A model generated the notes under the pieces. It had not been told where the DNA came from, did no database searches, and saw nothing but the letters and a program-made list of their open reading frames with translations. Source: GW2011-AR18 sp038046085 (GTDB lineage Archaea; Nanobdellota; Nanobdellia; SCGC-AAA011-G17; GW2011-AR18). Taken from it: DNA of 27,899 bases. Each line of letters starts with the position of its first letter. The first letter of the stretch is position 1. Below, in pieces: positions 1 to 7,921 of the stretch. Both the position numbers and the translations under genes were made by a program. The DNA lies in NCBI GenBank assembly GCA_038046085.1, contig JBBSWW010000037.1:1-27899 (forward strand), in the 5' to 3' direction.

Positions 1-1
1 A

Positions 2-67
2 GAAGGAACAACAGAAAAATATTTAGACTCTTATCTTAAAAAAAGAGGAATAAAACTTGACAATTAA
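2..67 (+). CDS. C-terminal end of an unidentified protein (cut by window edge)
   Basis: An open frame enters from the left edge and ends at a TAA, giving about 21 residues (EGTTEKYLDSYLKKRGIKLDN). It is lysine-rich, probably helical, and too short to assign to a family. It stops nine bases before the next start codon on the same strand, so the two probably share a transcript. DUF2283 proteins are often encoded beside small partner genes, sometimes in toxin-antitoxin-like pairs, so this could be the partner. That link is inference. Confidence 0.35.
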   Translation, partial: EGTTEKYLDSYLKKRGIKLDN

Positions 68-76
68 ATATGAACT

Positions 77-301
77 ATGAAAGGAAACATGAACCTATAC
101 TACGATAATGAAGCAGATTACCTAGAAATAAACATCGGAGAATACAAAAAAGGATATTTCAAAGATGTGGCAGAGGGAATATCAGAGATTATAGATGAAA
201 AAACAGGAAAAGTTACAGGAATAGCAATAATGAGTTTCAAGAAAAGAACAGATAAAAATTTAAGAATAAATTTACCAATAAAATTAGAGATTATTTCTTA
301 A
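77..301 (+). CDS. DUF2283 family small protein
   Basis: The 74-residue protein matches the DUF2283 pattern: a YYDNEADYLEI start, a central acidic stretch (DVAEGISEIID) and a GKVTGIAIMSFKKR end. Members are small single-domain proteins of unknown biochemical role, frequently found beside small toxin-like genes. Two in-frame ATGs exist: base 77 (MKGNMNLYYD) and base 89 (MNLYYD). The second fits the usual family N-terminus better, so the true start may be 89. The gene follows another reading frame by nine bases and converges on the HAD gene, overlapping its 3' end by four bases. No membrane segment or signal peptide is visible. The family call is from remembered motif shape and the function is unknown. 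Confidence 0.72.
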   Translation: MKGNMNLYYDNEADYLEINIGEYKKGYFKDVAEGISEIIDEKTGKVTGIAIMSFKKRTDKNLRINLPIKLEIIS

Positions 302-936
302 TAAAAACTCTTGACAGCCAATAAAAGATCTTTAGGTTTCTCAACTTTAATATCCTGTTTATGATCCGGAATTTTATTAATATCATAACCCCAACCATAT
401 TCAACTAAGAGAATATTTTTAATACCTGCACCAATAGCACTTTCATAATCATTAATCCTGTCACCAATCATAATAACTTCCTTAACATCAAGCTTTTCTT
501 CATTCAACAATTTAATCAATACATCAGTTTTTTTCATAGGCCCAACATCCCCACCAATTATTTTAGTAAAACAGTCAATAACATTTAATTTTTTAATTTT
601 ATTAATAACCTCAGTATAAAGATTAGATGTGACAATAAATAGTTTATAATTTTTAGACAGATCAATAATCACATTATCAATACCATAAAAAAATTCAGGA
701 CTATATTTATTTATCTCTTCTTTATAGATCAAATCAGCTTTACTAATCTCATTATCATTACACCCTAAAGACCTTAACATCTTTCTTGAATTCTCGCCGT
801 ATAAAGTTTTAAATTCATTAAAATCAGAAGGACATTTTTTATTTAATTTATTACAGATAACCTGATAAATTTTATGAATAATAGGAAAAGAATCAACAAT
901 AACACCATCATAATCAAAAATTATTGCTTTAATCAT
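298..936 (-). CDS. HAD-superfamily hydrolase (phosphoglycolate phosphatase-like)
   Basis: A 212-residue soluble HAD phosphatase. All four HAD motifs are visible: the nucleophile motif DYDGVIVDS with Asp8 and Asp10, motif II VTSN around residues 102-105, a conserved lysine in GPMKKTD near 136, and motif IV GDRINDYESA with Asp159 and Asp163. The segment between residues 18 and 90 is a helical C1 cap as in phosphoglycolate/beta-phosphoglucomutase-type members. Such enzymes remove phosphate from small metabolites in the cytosol; the substrate cannot be read from sequence. It lies 31 bases downstream of the TIM-barrel gene on the same strand, so it may be the last gene of a three-gene unit starting at 4711. 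Its stop overlaps the convergent DUF2283 gene by four bases. Confidence 0.88.
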   Translation of the reverse strand: MIKAIIFDYDGVIVDSFPIIHKIYQVICNKLNKKCPSDFNEFKTLYGENSRKMLRSLGCNDNEISKADLIYKEEINKYSPEFFYGIDNVIIDLSKNYKLFIVTSNLYTEVINKIKKLNVIDCFTKIIGGDVGPMKKTDVLIKLLNEEKLDVKEVIMIGDRINDYESAIGAGIKNILLVEYGWGYDINKIPDHKQDIKVEKPKDLLLAVKSFY

Positions 937-967
937 AAAGATATAATAGATAATAAATTATATAATA

Positions 968-3171
968 TTACTGGTTTGGAGTTCCAGAAAACCTAGAAGC
1001 GTCACCACCAACTTGTCCGCCAACAGATTTAGGCAAGGTAGTGAAACTAGAACCATACATGTTAAAATGCTGTTGAGGGAATTCAACAAAACTTTCTCTA
1101 TAAGAAGAGTAACTGAAACCTACACGACGTTCAACAGGAATAGGAGCACCACCGCCACCACCCCAATAAGGACCACCTTGAACTTTATCATTGTATAAAG
1201 GACTTCCAAAGAATTCAAGAACAGAAACAGTAGGATTCTGACCAATCTCAGCAACAAAACCACCAGCTTCAACGATACTACGAGGATGCTGACCTGGTTT
1301 AATAATACCTTTTCTTTCAAGATCAGCCCATTTCTTTTCAAGTTCTTCCATAATCTCCTTCATAGGAACATTACCCATACCAGGAGGAAGATGAGAATCG
1401 AAAAAACCAAAATTATCAGTAATATGAACATGACGAACTAGATCAGCAATTTTTTTAGTTTCTTCAATAACTTCTCTTTTAAGATCTTCTCCTTCCCAAC
1501 CAGCTTTTCTCAAATTATTAATATGACCAGTATCCCAAGTAGCTGATACAAGACAATCAGCAGCATTCTTAGCTTCATCTTTATTAACACCCTCTTTAAT
1601 TAATTTTTGAGTAAGTTTCTCTCTACTCTCTACAACAGCTTTCTTTAAATCATCAGCACGGGACATAGGAGCATTAACAAAGAAATTCTCAAGAGTAATA
1701 AAAGGAGTCTCTTTCTCTTTACCCTCTTTCTTTAATTTCATATAAAGCTTAGCAAGAGAATTAGAAACAGTCTCAGAAGTCTTCTCAATAGCAAAATCCT
1801 TAACAGGAACGAATAATTCGGGTTCAAGTTCTGGCATTCTCTCAATTTCATTAACAACAAAATTACTCTGCTTAGATTGTTCATCAATCAATTGTTTAAA
1901 AGTATCCTGAGCCTGAAAAACCAAATCTACATTATCAGGGTTTTTTTGCATTTCTTTACCAATAGCATGACTTTTAGCTACAATTTCATTAATCTTACCC
2001 TGAATTTTATTATATTCATTATTCAAATTTTCAATTTTGGGCTCGTATTTTTTCTTTACTTCAGGATCAGCAAACTTTTTAATTTTATTAAAAGCTTCAT
2101 GATAACCTGAATGTAGACTTGTATTAATATGCTCAATATGGTCCTGCATCCTGTTAATATCATGATTATTAAGACTAAAAGTAGTCTGATATTCAGGATC
2201 ATTAATAAGACCAGATTTAATTATAGCTTCATTCTGTTTAAGTTTTATATTCAATTTTTCTTTAATATCCTCAACCTGTTTTTGGAAATCACGAAGTTTA
2301 AGTTTTTCTTGATCCCATTGAGTAGAATTTTGCATCCTAATTCTATATTCAGGATCATAAAACAAAGTCCTGCCACCAACATGATCCTTCTTTTCATAAT
2401 CAACATGACTAACTTGACCAGTATCACGATTCACAACAGCAAGAACACGAATATCAGAATCTTCCCAAATAGGTTTATTATAATCAGGCATACCATCTTT
2501 ACCTTTCTCAAACATCTGATTACCATTATCATCCATTTTAACTTTCTTCAAACCTTTCTCATATTCCTGAGAGAAAGTATGACNNNNNNNNNNNNNNNNN
2601 NNNNNNNNNNNNNNNNNNNNNNNNNNNNNNNNNNNNNNNNNNNNNNNNNNNNNNNNNNNNNNNNNNNNNNNNNNNNNNNNNNNTCATCCATTTTAACTTT
2701 CTTCAAACCTTTCTCATATTCCTGAGAGAAAGTATGACCAGCATGGAAAACAACAGGGATCTGATCAACAACACCTTTCTCATTAGTTCCCTTACTTAAA
2801 GCATGAGTTCTTTCAAGAATAGAAAACACTTGAGATTCAGTAGATTTTCTTTTCTCATCAGACCAAGCACCACCCTCACCCTGAGTAGGAAAACCAGCTA
2901 AATCCAATAATGGAGCGTGAACAGAGACATTAGAATCTGTAAGTTTAGCTAACCTTCTTATTTCATCAAAATGTTCCTTAGGAATAAAATCAAATTTCTC
3001 AGCCTGAATAGTACCAATCTCAACATTTCTAACTCCTTGATTAAGACTCTTACCAAATTCTTCCAATTGTTTAGCAACCATAGGAGATGTAGGAGAACCA
3101 AGATTAGAGAAACGAGTCTTCAAACGAGATGGAGAATCCATAGCATTAGAATAAGATTTGTAGAAAGCCAT
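968..3171 (-). CDS. Endonuclease IV/xylose isomerase-like TIM-barrel protein with coiled-coil insertion (interrupted by assembly gap)
   Basis: The gene starts at 3171 (MAFYKSYSN) and ends at 968, crossing a run of 100 Ns. Both sides of the gap encode the same GLKKVKMD stretch. Removing the gap and one copy of the duplicated 55 bases gives one open frame of about 682 residues. TIM-barrel metal-site motifs of the AP-endonuclease-2/sugar-isomerase clan appear in order: NVEIG, VSVHAPLLDL (His near 85), PVVFHAGH (residues 140-146), then, after a roughly 200-residue lysine/glutamate-rich coiled-coil region, WDTGH, RHVHITDN, HLPPGMGNVP and IVEAGG. The C-terminal 70 residues are low complexity, rich in Gly, Ser, Phe and Tyr. 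Known relatives cleave abasic DNA or isomerise sugars; the long helical insertion within the barrel makes the substrate uncertain. It follows the 498-residue gene by 43 bases. Confidence 0.72.
2529..2738. repeat. Perfect 55-base duplication flanking the N gap
   Basis: Bases 2529-2583 and 2684-2738 are identical over 55 bases. The first copy ends exactly where the Ns begin and the second starts exactly where they end. This is what two contigs with overlapping ends look like when a scaffolder places a default gap between them. It is most likely not a biological repeat. Confidence 0.9.
2584..2683. other. Run of 100 Ns (scaffold gap)
   Basis: Exactly 100 undetermined bases, a common default gap length. 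The flanking duplication indicates that its true length is zero, or that the contigs overlap by 55 bases. Confidence 0.99.
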
Positions 3172-3214
3172 CTTTACCTCAAATATAATTAGTCAATAGA
3201 ATTTAAATAGGTTA

Positions 3215-4711
3215 CTAAACATTAGCCATGCCATGAGTCTTCTTATAAACATTATAAACAAGATAAGCTTTATCTTCAGCATCACTCTTACACTTTTGAG
3301 ATAATTCAGTATAAAGGAAATCTAATTTCTTATTATGATCAGAAGAGAAATCAAAAAACTTAGGAGCTGCAAACATATTAGAAAAAGAGGCAACAATGCC
3401 GGCAAAAGGATTTTCTATATTAGAACCAGAAGATTTCTTAACAACTTTTTCTTCTTTCTTTGGAGATAAATCAAGAGATGAATATTTAGCAATCTCATCA
3501 CTTATCTCATCAAGAGAACCGCCAACATAATCCCCAATAAGCTTAAGATCCTCATCAAAATCAGCAGATTCAACAGCAGAAAGTTCTATATCATCAAGAC
3601 CATAAGCTTTGAAAGAAATATCAGTCCTACCACCATGAACATAATGCCTTCCACCCTGACCAGACATCACAGAGGGAACTGATCTAAAGTGCATTGTAAT
3701 CTCTACAACAGAAAAATATTTTCTCTCTAACACAACTTCCTTAAAAGATTCATGAATAGAGCCAGGCTTGATCTCACGTTTACCGTGAAGTTTAATCTCG
3801 AATTCCATATTAGAGAAAGCATTGACAATATTAGCTTTATCAAATTCTTTCATCTTCAATTTATTAGCAGCTTTCAAGTAAGGCTTAGCCCAATTAGCAT
3901 ATAATTTTAGAGTACCTTCCTGAGATTTCAAGTATTTACGTTCAACATTATAACGAGTACGAATTTCCTGTTCAGAAACCCTATGCCATTCAACAAATTC
4001 AGATAACTTCCTCTTAAGCAGAGTCTTGACTCTCTCATTCAGATCTAAATCCTTAATCTTATCAACATTATTAACATGAAAAAAAGCATCTCTAATTGTT
4101 ACAAAGTTAAGATCCTGAGCTAAAAGATTAATACTGCCACGACCTTTACGAGCATCAACCTGATCCATCCATACACCCTTAAGAGAACGCATAGCAGCAT
4201 CCTTCTCCTCAGCTGAAACATTAGGATCTTTAAGATCACTATAAGGTTTTAACCTAATCTCAAACTCCTTAAGATCATAAAGCAGGTTAAGAAGACTCTT
4301 GATAATATTATTTATCAAACCAAGATATTCCATAGCTTTCTGCTGCATCAATGTAGTACGCTGACCTATCTCACCGAAATAACCAGAACTGACAGAGGCT
4401 TCCATATCTTCAGAGACTTTACGAACATCCATACCAAGACCAGAAGGACCAGAATCTCTCATAAAATCAAGAACCCAGAAATAAATAGGCTCAATACCCT
4501 CAGATAATGAATCATAAGCAATATTATATTTAGGTTTTTTATCCTTCTCCATAATAAGCTTAGCAAGCATGTTAGCGATATTACGTTTCTTATCATCATA
4601 ATCCTTATCAGTATAAATAGACTTCAAAAACCCTTTTTTCTTATCAAAATCATCAATTTCCTTCAATCTCTTCTCAATATCAGGAACAGATAGCACCACT
4701 TTTTCTTCCAT
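3215..4711 (-). CDS. Conserved-looking helical protein of unknown function, 498 residues
   Basis: I do not recognise this protein. It has no signal peptide or clear membrane segment. The N-terminal 60 residues are highly charged (KRLKEIDDFDKKKGFLKSIY). Residues about 70-330 are predominantly helical with long charged stretches. A beta-richer part at about 310-390 contains the pattern HFRSVPSVMSGQGGRHYVHGGRTDISFKAYGLDD. A low-complexity KKEEKVVKKSSGSN linker leads to a C-terminal helical tail. Overall it resembles a structural or scaffold-type cytosolic protein more than an enzyme. It is the first gene of a minus-strand unit: the TIM-barrel gene follows after 43 bases and the HAD gene after that. 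Its start lies 41 bases from a divergent gene. The TATA-like TTTATATAT about 25 bases upstream suggests leaderless transcription from the ATG at 4711. Confidence 0.75.
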   Translation of the reverse strand: MEEKVVLSVPDIEKRLKEIDDFDKKKGFLKSIYTDKDYDDKKRNIANMLAKLIMEKDKKPKYNIAYDSLSEGIEPIYFWVLDFMRDSGPSGLGMDVRKVSEDMEASVSSGYFGEIGQRTTLMQQKAMEYLGLINNIIKSLLNLLYDLKEFEIRLKPYSDLKDPNVSAEEKDAAMRSLKGVWMDQVDARKGRGSINLLAQDLNFVTIRDAFFHVNNVDKIKDLDLNERVKTLLKRKLSEFVEWHRVSEQEIRTRYNVERKYLKSQEGTLKLYANWAKPYLKAANKLKMKEFDKANIVNAFSNMEFEIKLHGKREIKPGSIHESFKEVVLERKYFSVVEITMHFRSVPSVMSGQGGRHYVHGGRTDISFKAYGLDDIELSAVESADFDEDLKLIGDYVGGSLDEISDEIAKYSSLDLSPKKEEKVVKKSSGSNIENPFAGIVASFSNMFAAPKFFDFSSDHNKKLDFLYTELSQKCKSDAEDKAYLVYNVYKKTHGMANV

Positions 4712-4752
4712 ATGAAAAGATATTTATACACGTTGATATATAAATATTTTGA
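4712..4752. promoter_or_regulatory. Compact divergent promoter region
   Basis: Only 41 bases separate two divergent start codons. TATATAAATATT (about 4734-4745) read on the minus strand gives a TATA element about 25-30 bases from the start at 4711. TATTTATACA (about 4728-4737) read on the plus strand lies about 20-25 bases from the start at 4753. The two elements interleave, so both transcripts should be essentially leaderless and their promoters may compete. This is from sequence inspection only. Confidence 0.5.
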
Positions 4753-5058
4753 ATGGGAATATTTGGCTTTTTTAAAAAGAAAGAGGAAGATACAGGAGAG
4801 TTCGAGCAAAGCGAACCAGAAATAGGACAAAATGAGGAAATACAGGATGACCAGGGAGCTTTTGCAAAACAACCAGAATTCAGGCCAGCATACAATAATA
4901 CACAACTAAACTTCCCACAACAAGAATATAATCAAAGAAATAACAATACTGATAATATGCAGATAGTATTAACAAAACTAGAATTGATAAACCAAAGATT
5001 AGAAGTAATGGACAGAAGACTGCAAGAGATAGAGAGAATAGCAAAAGACAGCAAATGA
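4753..5058 (+). CDS. Small protein with basic N-terminus and C-terminal coiled coil, upstream of lspA
   Basis: A 101-residue protein in three parts. A short basic/aromatic start (MGIFGFFKKKEE) could be a peripheral membrane anchor. Next is an acidic, Gln/Asn-rich disordered middle at residues 15-68. The C-terminal heptad-like helix (LTKLELINQRLEVMDRRLQEIERIAK, about residues 72-98) should form a coiled coil. The stop overlaps the lspA start by four bases (ATGA), indicating translational coupling with a membrane/secretion operon. No enzyme motif is present. I cannot name it; a small membrane-associated adaptor is a reasonable guess but unproven. Confidence 0.72.
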   Translation: MGIFGFFKKKEEDTGEFEQSEPEIGQNEEIQDDQGAFAKQPEFRPAYNNTQLNFPQQEYNQRNNNTDNMQIVLTKLELINQRLEVMDRRLQEIERIAKDSK

Positions 5059-5516
5059 AAAAAAAATATTTCTATATAATACCAATATTAATAATATTAG
5101 ATATAATAACAAAACTTTACTTTAAAAATAAAAATATAAACTTTCTAAAATATCTAAATTTCAATTATACAGAGAATACTGGAGCAATATTTGGGATATT
5201 AAAAAACAATAATCTATTCTTCATAATATTAACAATAATAATCGTAATACTGTTAGTTTATTTAATAAAAAAAGAAAAAAAATACCAACTAGAATTAAGT
5301 ATCATCTTATCTGGAGCAATAGGAAACCTAATAGACAGAATAATATATGGATATGTAATAGACTTCATAGATACAAAGATATGGCCTATTTTTAATTTAG
5401 CAGATATGTATATAACAATAGGAATTGCTTTAATATTACTGAAAATAATAACAGAAGAAAAGAGTAAGAAAGATTTAAATAATAAAGAAAAACCAAAAAA
5501 ACATGGCAGACAATAA
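5055..5516 (+). CDS. lspA: Signal peptidase II (lipoprotein signal peptidase)
   Basis: A 153-residue polytopic membrane aspartyl protease with four hydrophobic segments (about residues 4-20, 50-70, 82-100, 115-132). Family motifs are clear: DIITK at 16-20, NTGAIFG at 41-47, GNLIDR with catalytic Asp94, and FNLAD with catalytic Asp117, preceded by GYVIDFID. In bacteria LspA cuts the signal peptide of prolipoproteins just before the lipid-modified cysteine. It is uncommon in archaea, so its presence suggests transfer from bacteria. The window also encodes a protein with a lipobox-like LASAC (14048-14788), a possible substrate. The gene is overlapped by four bases with the upstream coiled-coil gene and by 14 bases with the downstream Sec61-beta gene. 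The lysine-rich C-terminal tail is cytosolic. Confidence 0.93.
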   Translation: MKKKYFYIIPILIILDIITKLYFKNKNINFLKYLNFNYTENTGAIFGILKNNNLFFIILTIIIVILLVYLIKKEKKYQLELSIILSGAIGNLIDRIIYGYVIDFIDTKIWPIFNLADMYITIGIALILLKIITEEKSKKDLNNKEKPKKHGRQ

Positions 5517-5664
5517 AATAAACCTACCAGGATCTGGCGGTGGACTAGTAAGATACTTTGATGATTACAAAAGCAAACTAGAAATAAAACCAATGACAGT
5601 AATAATCGCAATAGCAATAGTAATAGCTGTAGAGATATATTTATATAAATTTGTAGGATTTTAA
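5503..5664 (+). CDS. secG: Preprotein translocase subunit Sec61-beta (SecG)
   Basis: A 53-residue tail-anchored protein. The cytosolic part has the archaeal Sec61-beta signature LPGSGGGLVRYFDDY (residues 8-22). One transmembrane helix follows (MTVIIAIAIVIAVEIYLY, about residues 31-48), and the extracytosolic tail is short. It is the peripheral third subunit of the SecYE channel. The length matches archaeal homologues (50-60 residues). The ATG at 5503 lies inside the end of lspA (14-base overlap, different frame), so the two membrane proteins are probably co-translated. The stop overlaps the convergent small gene at 5661 by four bases. Confidence 0.92.
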   Translation: MADNKINLPGSGGGLVRYFDDYKSKLEIKPMTVIIAIAIVIAVEIYLYKFVGF

Positions 5665-5816
5665 TTCTTAAAAAAACCTTTATCCCATAAAAGTTCAAGA
5701 TAATCCTTACGAATAGTTTCACTAATACCTAATTCTTTAAGCAAAGACATAATCTTAACTTTAGAAATTTCAAAATCAGACTCATCAGCCATAATTTCAA
5801 CTTCAATCTTAGACAT
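5661..5816 (-). CDS. Small acidic/helical protein of unknown function, 51 residues
   Basis: The open frame starts at the ATG at 5814-5816 and encodes MSKIEVEIMADESD, then ISKVKIMSLLKELGISETIRKD and a YLELLWDKGFF end. The middle looks like two short amphipathic helices, suggesting a small DNA- or protein-binding module, but I recognise no family. It converges with Sec61-beta and overlaps its stop by four bases. The 110-base gap to the divergent gene at 5927 is AT-rich and can hold both promoters. Codon use matches neighbouring genes. The moderate confidence reflects the short length. Confidence 0.55.
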   Translation of the reverse strand: MSKIEVEIMADESDFEISKVKIMSLLKELGISETIRKDYLELLWDKGFFKN

Positions 5817-5926
5817 AAGAATAATTTAAATTAAAAGAGTATAAAAAGATTATTGTGAAAAAATAGATTATTTTAATTAATTATAGATTAGAAAATAATA
5901 AAAACTACCTCAATCTAAAGAAGACC

Positions 5927-6493
5927 ATGTTTGAATCATTAAAAAAATTACTTAGGAGAAAAAAGGTTGAATTTCTTTATGGTCAATATTATCCAATAAC
6001 AGATAATGAACTTGCAATTATTGGAGATTATTATAAAATTGATATTACACAACATGATAAGATAATAAAAGCTTTTAATGATGATATTAGGAAAACATCT
6101 TCTGCAATTGAGAGATATTATGAAATAGAAAAAAGAATATCATTAAACGAATTTATGCAAAGAAAACTTGCTGCAATAATATCTGAACAAGAAGTTAAAA
6201 GAAAATCTAAAAATCCAAAAGATGGATGGGATAATGAAAACATAAAAGGTATTATAGAAGCGACATATAACGAAGAAGTAAAGACAGAAGATGAGATAGA
6301 TAAACTAGAAAGAGAGAAGAGGTTAACAGGAATAGAAATAAAAAAATTAATGATGAGATTAATAGGAATAGGGAAAAAACTAGCTATACTTAAAAAATCA
6401 AAGATAGGAATTGCATTAATTATGTTAAAGGATAGAGATATCTATTATCAGGTCAAGAACTTACCCATATTAAAATTAGAAAAAAGTGACTAA
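5927..6493 (+). CDS. Coiled-coil protein of unknown function, 188 residues
   Basis: Not recognised. It begins MFESLKKLLRRKKVEFLYGQYYPI, a basic amphipathic start followed by a short aromatic stretch. From about residue 45 onward it is almost entirely predicted helix with charged heptads (KTEDEIDKLEREKRLTGIEIKKLMMRLIGIGKKLAILKKS, residues about 117-160). There is no signal peptide or membrane helix. It reads like a small cytosolic coiled-coil protein. It is transcribed alone and converges with the gene ending at 6494 with no spacer. Confidence 0.68.
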   Translation: MFESLKKLLRRKKVEFLYGQYYPITDNELAIIGDYYKIDITQHDKIIKAFNDDIRKTSSAIERYYEIEKRISLNEFMQRKLAAIISEQEVKRKSKNPKDGWDNENIKGIIEATYNEEVKTEDEIDKLEREKRLTGIEIKKLMMRLIGIGKKLAILKKSKIGIALIMLKDRDIYYQVKNLPILKLEKSD

Positions 6494-6883
6494 TCATTTC
6501 TTATAGATAACTTCATTCATAGAACTCATCTGATGATAAGCTTTGATATATTCATCAGCAGTCTTAATAGAACGAGTATTCTTAATCCTTTGTTCAACCA
6601 TATATAATCTCTTAGGAGCTTTCTCAATAATATCCTCATCATTAGAGATATTAATAATAGAAATACCGCCAAGAATTTCATCATCAGAAGAATCAGAAAC
6701 TTTCTTAGAAGATTTAACAGACTTCATCAACTTATTAATAAACAATTCATAATTATCATCCAAGACAGTATCAACAACCATAGGGGATTCATTAGTAAAA
6801 GCAATATTGACCTTCACTTTACGCGATTTAGAATCAAAGTTCAATACAGCAATAGAGTCAATCACCAAATTTTTTACTAGCAT
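6494..6883 (-). CDS. Protein of unknown function, 129 residues
   Basis: Not recognised. Residues 1-60 look like a beta-rich domain (MLVKNLVIDSIAVLNFDSKSRKVKVNIAF…). Residues 55-85 are a serine/aspartate-rich linker (SVKSSKKVSDSSDDE), and the C-terminus is helical (KAPKRLYMVEQRIKNTRS…ADEYIKAYHQM). It has no signal or membrane segment. Its stop abuts the convergent gene at 6493. Upstream, a 176-base divergent intergenic region shared with nucS contains a TATA-like ATTTAAATAAAT about 25 bases before the start and the conserved hairpin element at 6969. Confidence 0.65.
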   Translation of the reverse strand: MLVKNLVIDSIAVLNFDSKSRKVKVNIAFTNESPMVVDTVLDDNYELFINKLMKSVKSSKKVSDSSDDEILGGISIINISNDEDIIEKAPKRLYMVEQRIKNTRSIKTADEYIKAYHQMSSMNEVIYKK

Positions 6884-6968
6884 GAGAATAAAATAAATAA
6901 CTCATTTAAATAAATTTCTATGAAATAGTATAATAAAAACAGCTACGAGAAAAAATAAACATCGAAGA

Positions 6969-6995
6969 GGAAAATGCAAAAACCTAGGTTTGTGC
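6969..6995 (+). repeat. Conserved dispersed hairpin element, copy 1
   Basis: GGAAAATGCAAAAAC, then loop CTAG, then GTTTGTGC. The bases GCAAAAAC and GTTTGTGC pair with a single A-G mismatch; the loop bases extend the stem by one C-G pair. The same 15-base left arm and 8-base right arm recur at 14016-14041 on the opposite strand with a different 3-base loop. It lies 65 bases upstream of nucS in a divergent promoter region. Its function is unknown; a structured RNA or a mobile or recombination element are both possible. Confidence 0.7.
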
Positions 6996-7059
6996 GAAAG
7001 CCAAAATGATATATTAAACAATAAATAAAGTTTTAAAGCAATAATAAAGAAAAGAAAAT

Positions 7060-7800
7060 ATGGACTTACAAAAATTTGTCATAAACTTTGCAAACTCATA
7101 CAGGAAAAAAGAATTCATAGTATTCAGTGCAGAATGTGAAGTAACATACTCAGGAAAAACAGAAACAAAATTAAGTCTAGGAGACAGAGTAATATTACTA
7201 AAACCAGACGGATCATTACAAGTACACCAGCCAACAGGGAATGTCCCAATAAATTATGTTAAGGAAGGAACAGACCATAATATCAACCTTCTAGACGGAA
7301 ATAGAGTAATAATAAACTCGCATAATATACCACAGGGAGATTATATGCAGATAATAGTACACACATTACACTTCTTCAACAGCCATAAAACAGAAGATGG
7401 ACATAAAATACAACTAACAGGAACAGAAAAAGACATGTCAGACATGATATACGAAAACCCAACACTAGTAGAACAAGGACTAAAATCAGTAAAACAAGAA
7501 GAACAGACAAATTATGGATTCATAGATGTATTATGCAGAGATGAAAATAATAATTTAGTAGTAATAGAATACAAAAGAGTGAAAGCAGATTTCTCAGCAG
7601 TATCACAACTAAGAAGATACATAGATAGAGTAAAAGAGACAAAAGGAATAACAAACATCAGAGGAATACTAGTAGCACCAGCAATAACAACAAACGCAGA
7701 AATGATGCTAAATGATTATGGATATAAATTCGTTGCAATAGATCCGCCAAGATATCTAGAAAAATTAAAAAAATCACAAAAAAGCTTGGGAGAATTTTGA
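7060..7800 (+). CDS. nucS: Endonuclease NucS/EndoMS (mismatch-specific)
   Basis: A 246-residue nuclease with the full NucS layout. The N-terminal beta-sandwich DNA-binding domain (residues 1-120) contains the typical GDRVILLKPDGSLQVHQ motif. The C-terminal RecB-like PD-(D/E)XK domain contains NPTLVEQGL (133-141), GFIDVL with Asp156, and IEYKR with Glu170 and Lys172, followed by AVSQLRRYI. In archaea and actinobacteria NucS/EndoMS cuts both strands at G/T, G/G and T/T mismatches and starts a MutSL-independent mismatch repair route; it also acts on branched DNA. The usual C-terminal PCNA-binding peptide is not obvious; the protein ends KKSQKSLGEF. It is transcribed singly from the divergent region that holds hairpin copy 1. 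Confidence 0.94.
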   Translation: MDLQKFVINFANSYRKKEFIVFSAECEVTYSGKTETKLSLGDRVILLKPDGSLQVHQPTGNVPINYVKEGTDHNINLLDGNRVIINSHNIPQGDYMQIIVHTLHFFNSHKTEDGHKIQLTGTEKDMSDMIYENPTLVEQGLKSVKQEEQTNYGFIDVLCRDENNNLVVIEYKRVKADFSAVSQLRRYIDRVKETKGITNIRGILVAPAITTNAEMMLNDYGYKFVAIDPPRYLEKLKKSQKSLGEF

Positions 7801-7921
7801 AGATAGTCTAGAAATACGAGATGCTACTTCTAATGCTGAACCAGCCTGCACTTCAGGAGTATTATTATATATCAGACAATTAGATTATATAAATTAAAAA
7901 ATTATTAACTTCCATAAAGTT

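Noticed and set aside
2529..2738. Direct repeat of 55 bases as a biological duplication
   Set aside because: Both copies abut a 100-N gap exactly, which is explained better by overlapping contig ends.
6969..6995. Integron attC site
   Set aside because: The arms do not fit the RYYYAAC/GTTRRRY core pattern and no integrase is nearby.
6975..7010. A short upstream ORF starting at the ATG within hairpin copy 1 (11 codons)
   Set aside because: The second hairpin copy shifts frame in the loop, so the peptide is not conserved while the RNA arms are.
7770..7895. Minus-strand frame reading NNTPEVQAGSALEVASRISRL, overlapping the nucS end
   Set aside because: It looks coding-like but has no start codon before an upstream stop and is under 45 codons; at most a gene remnant.
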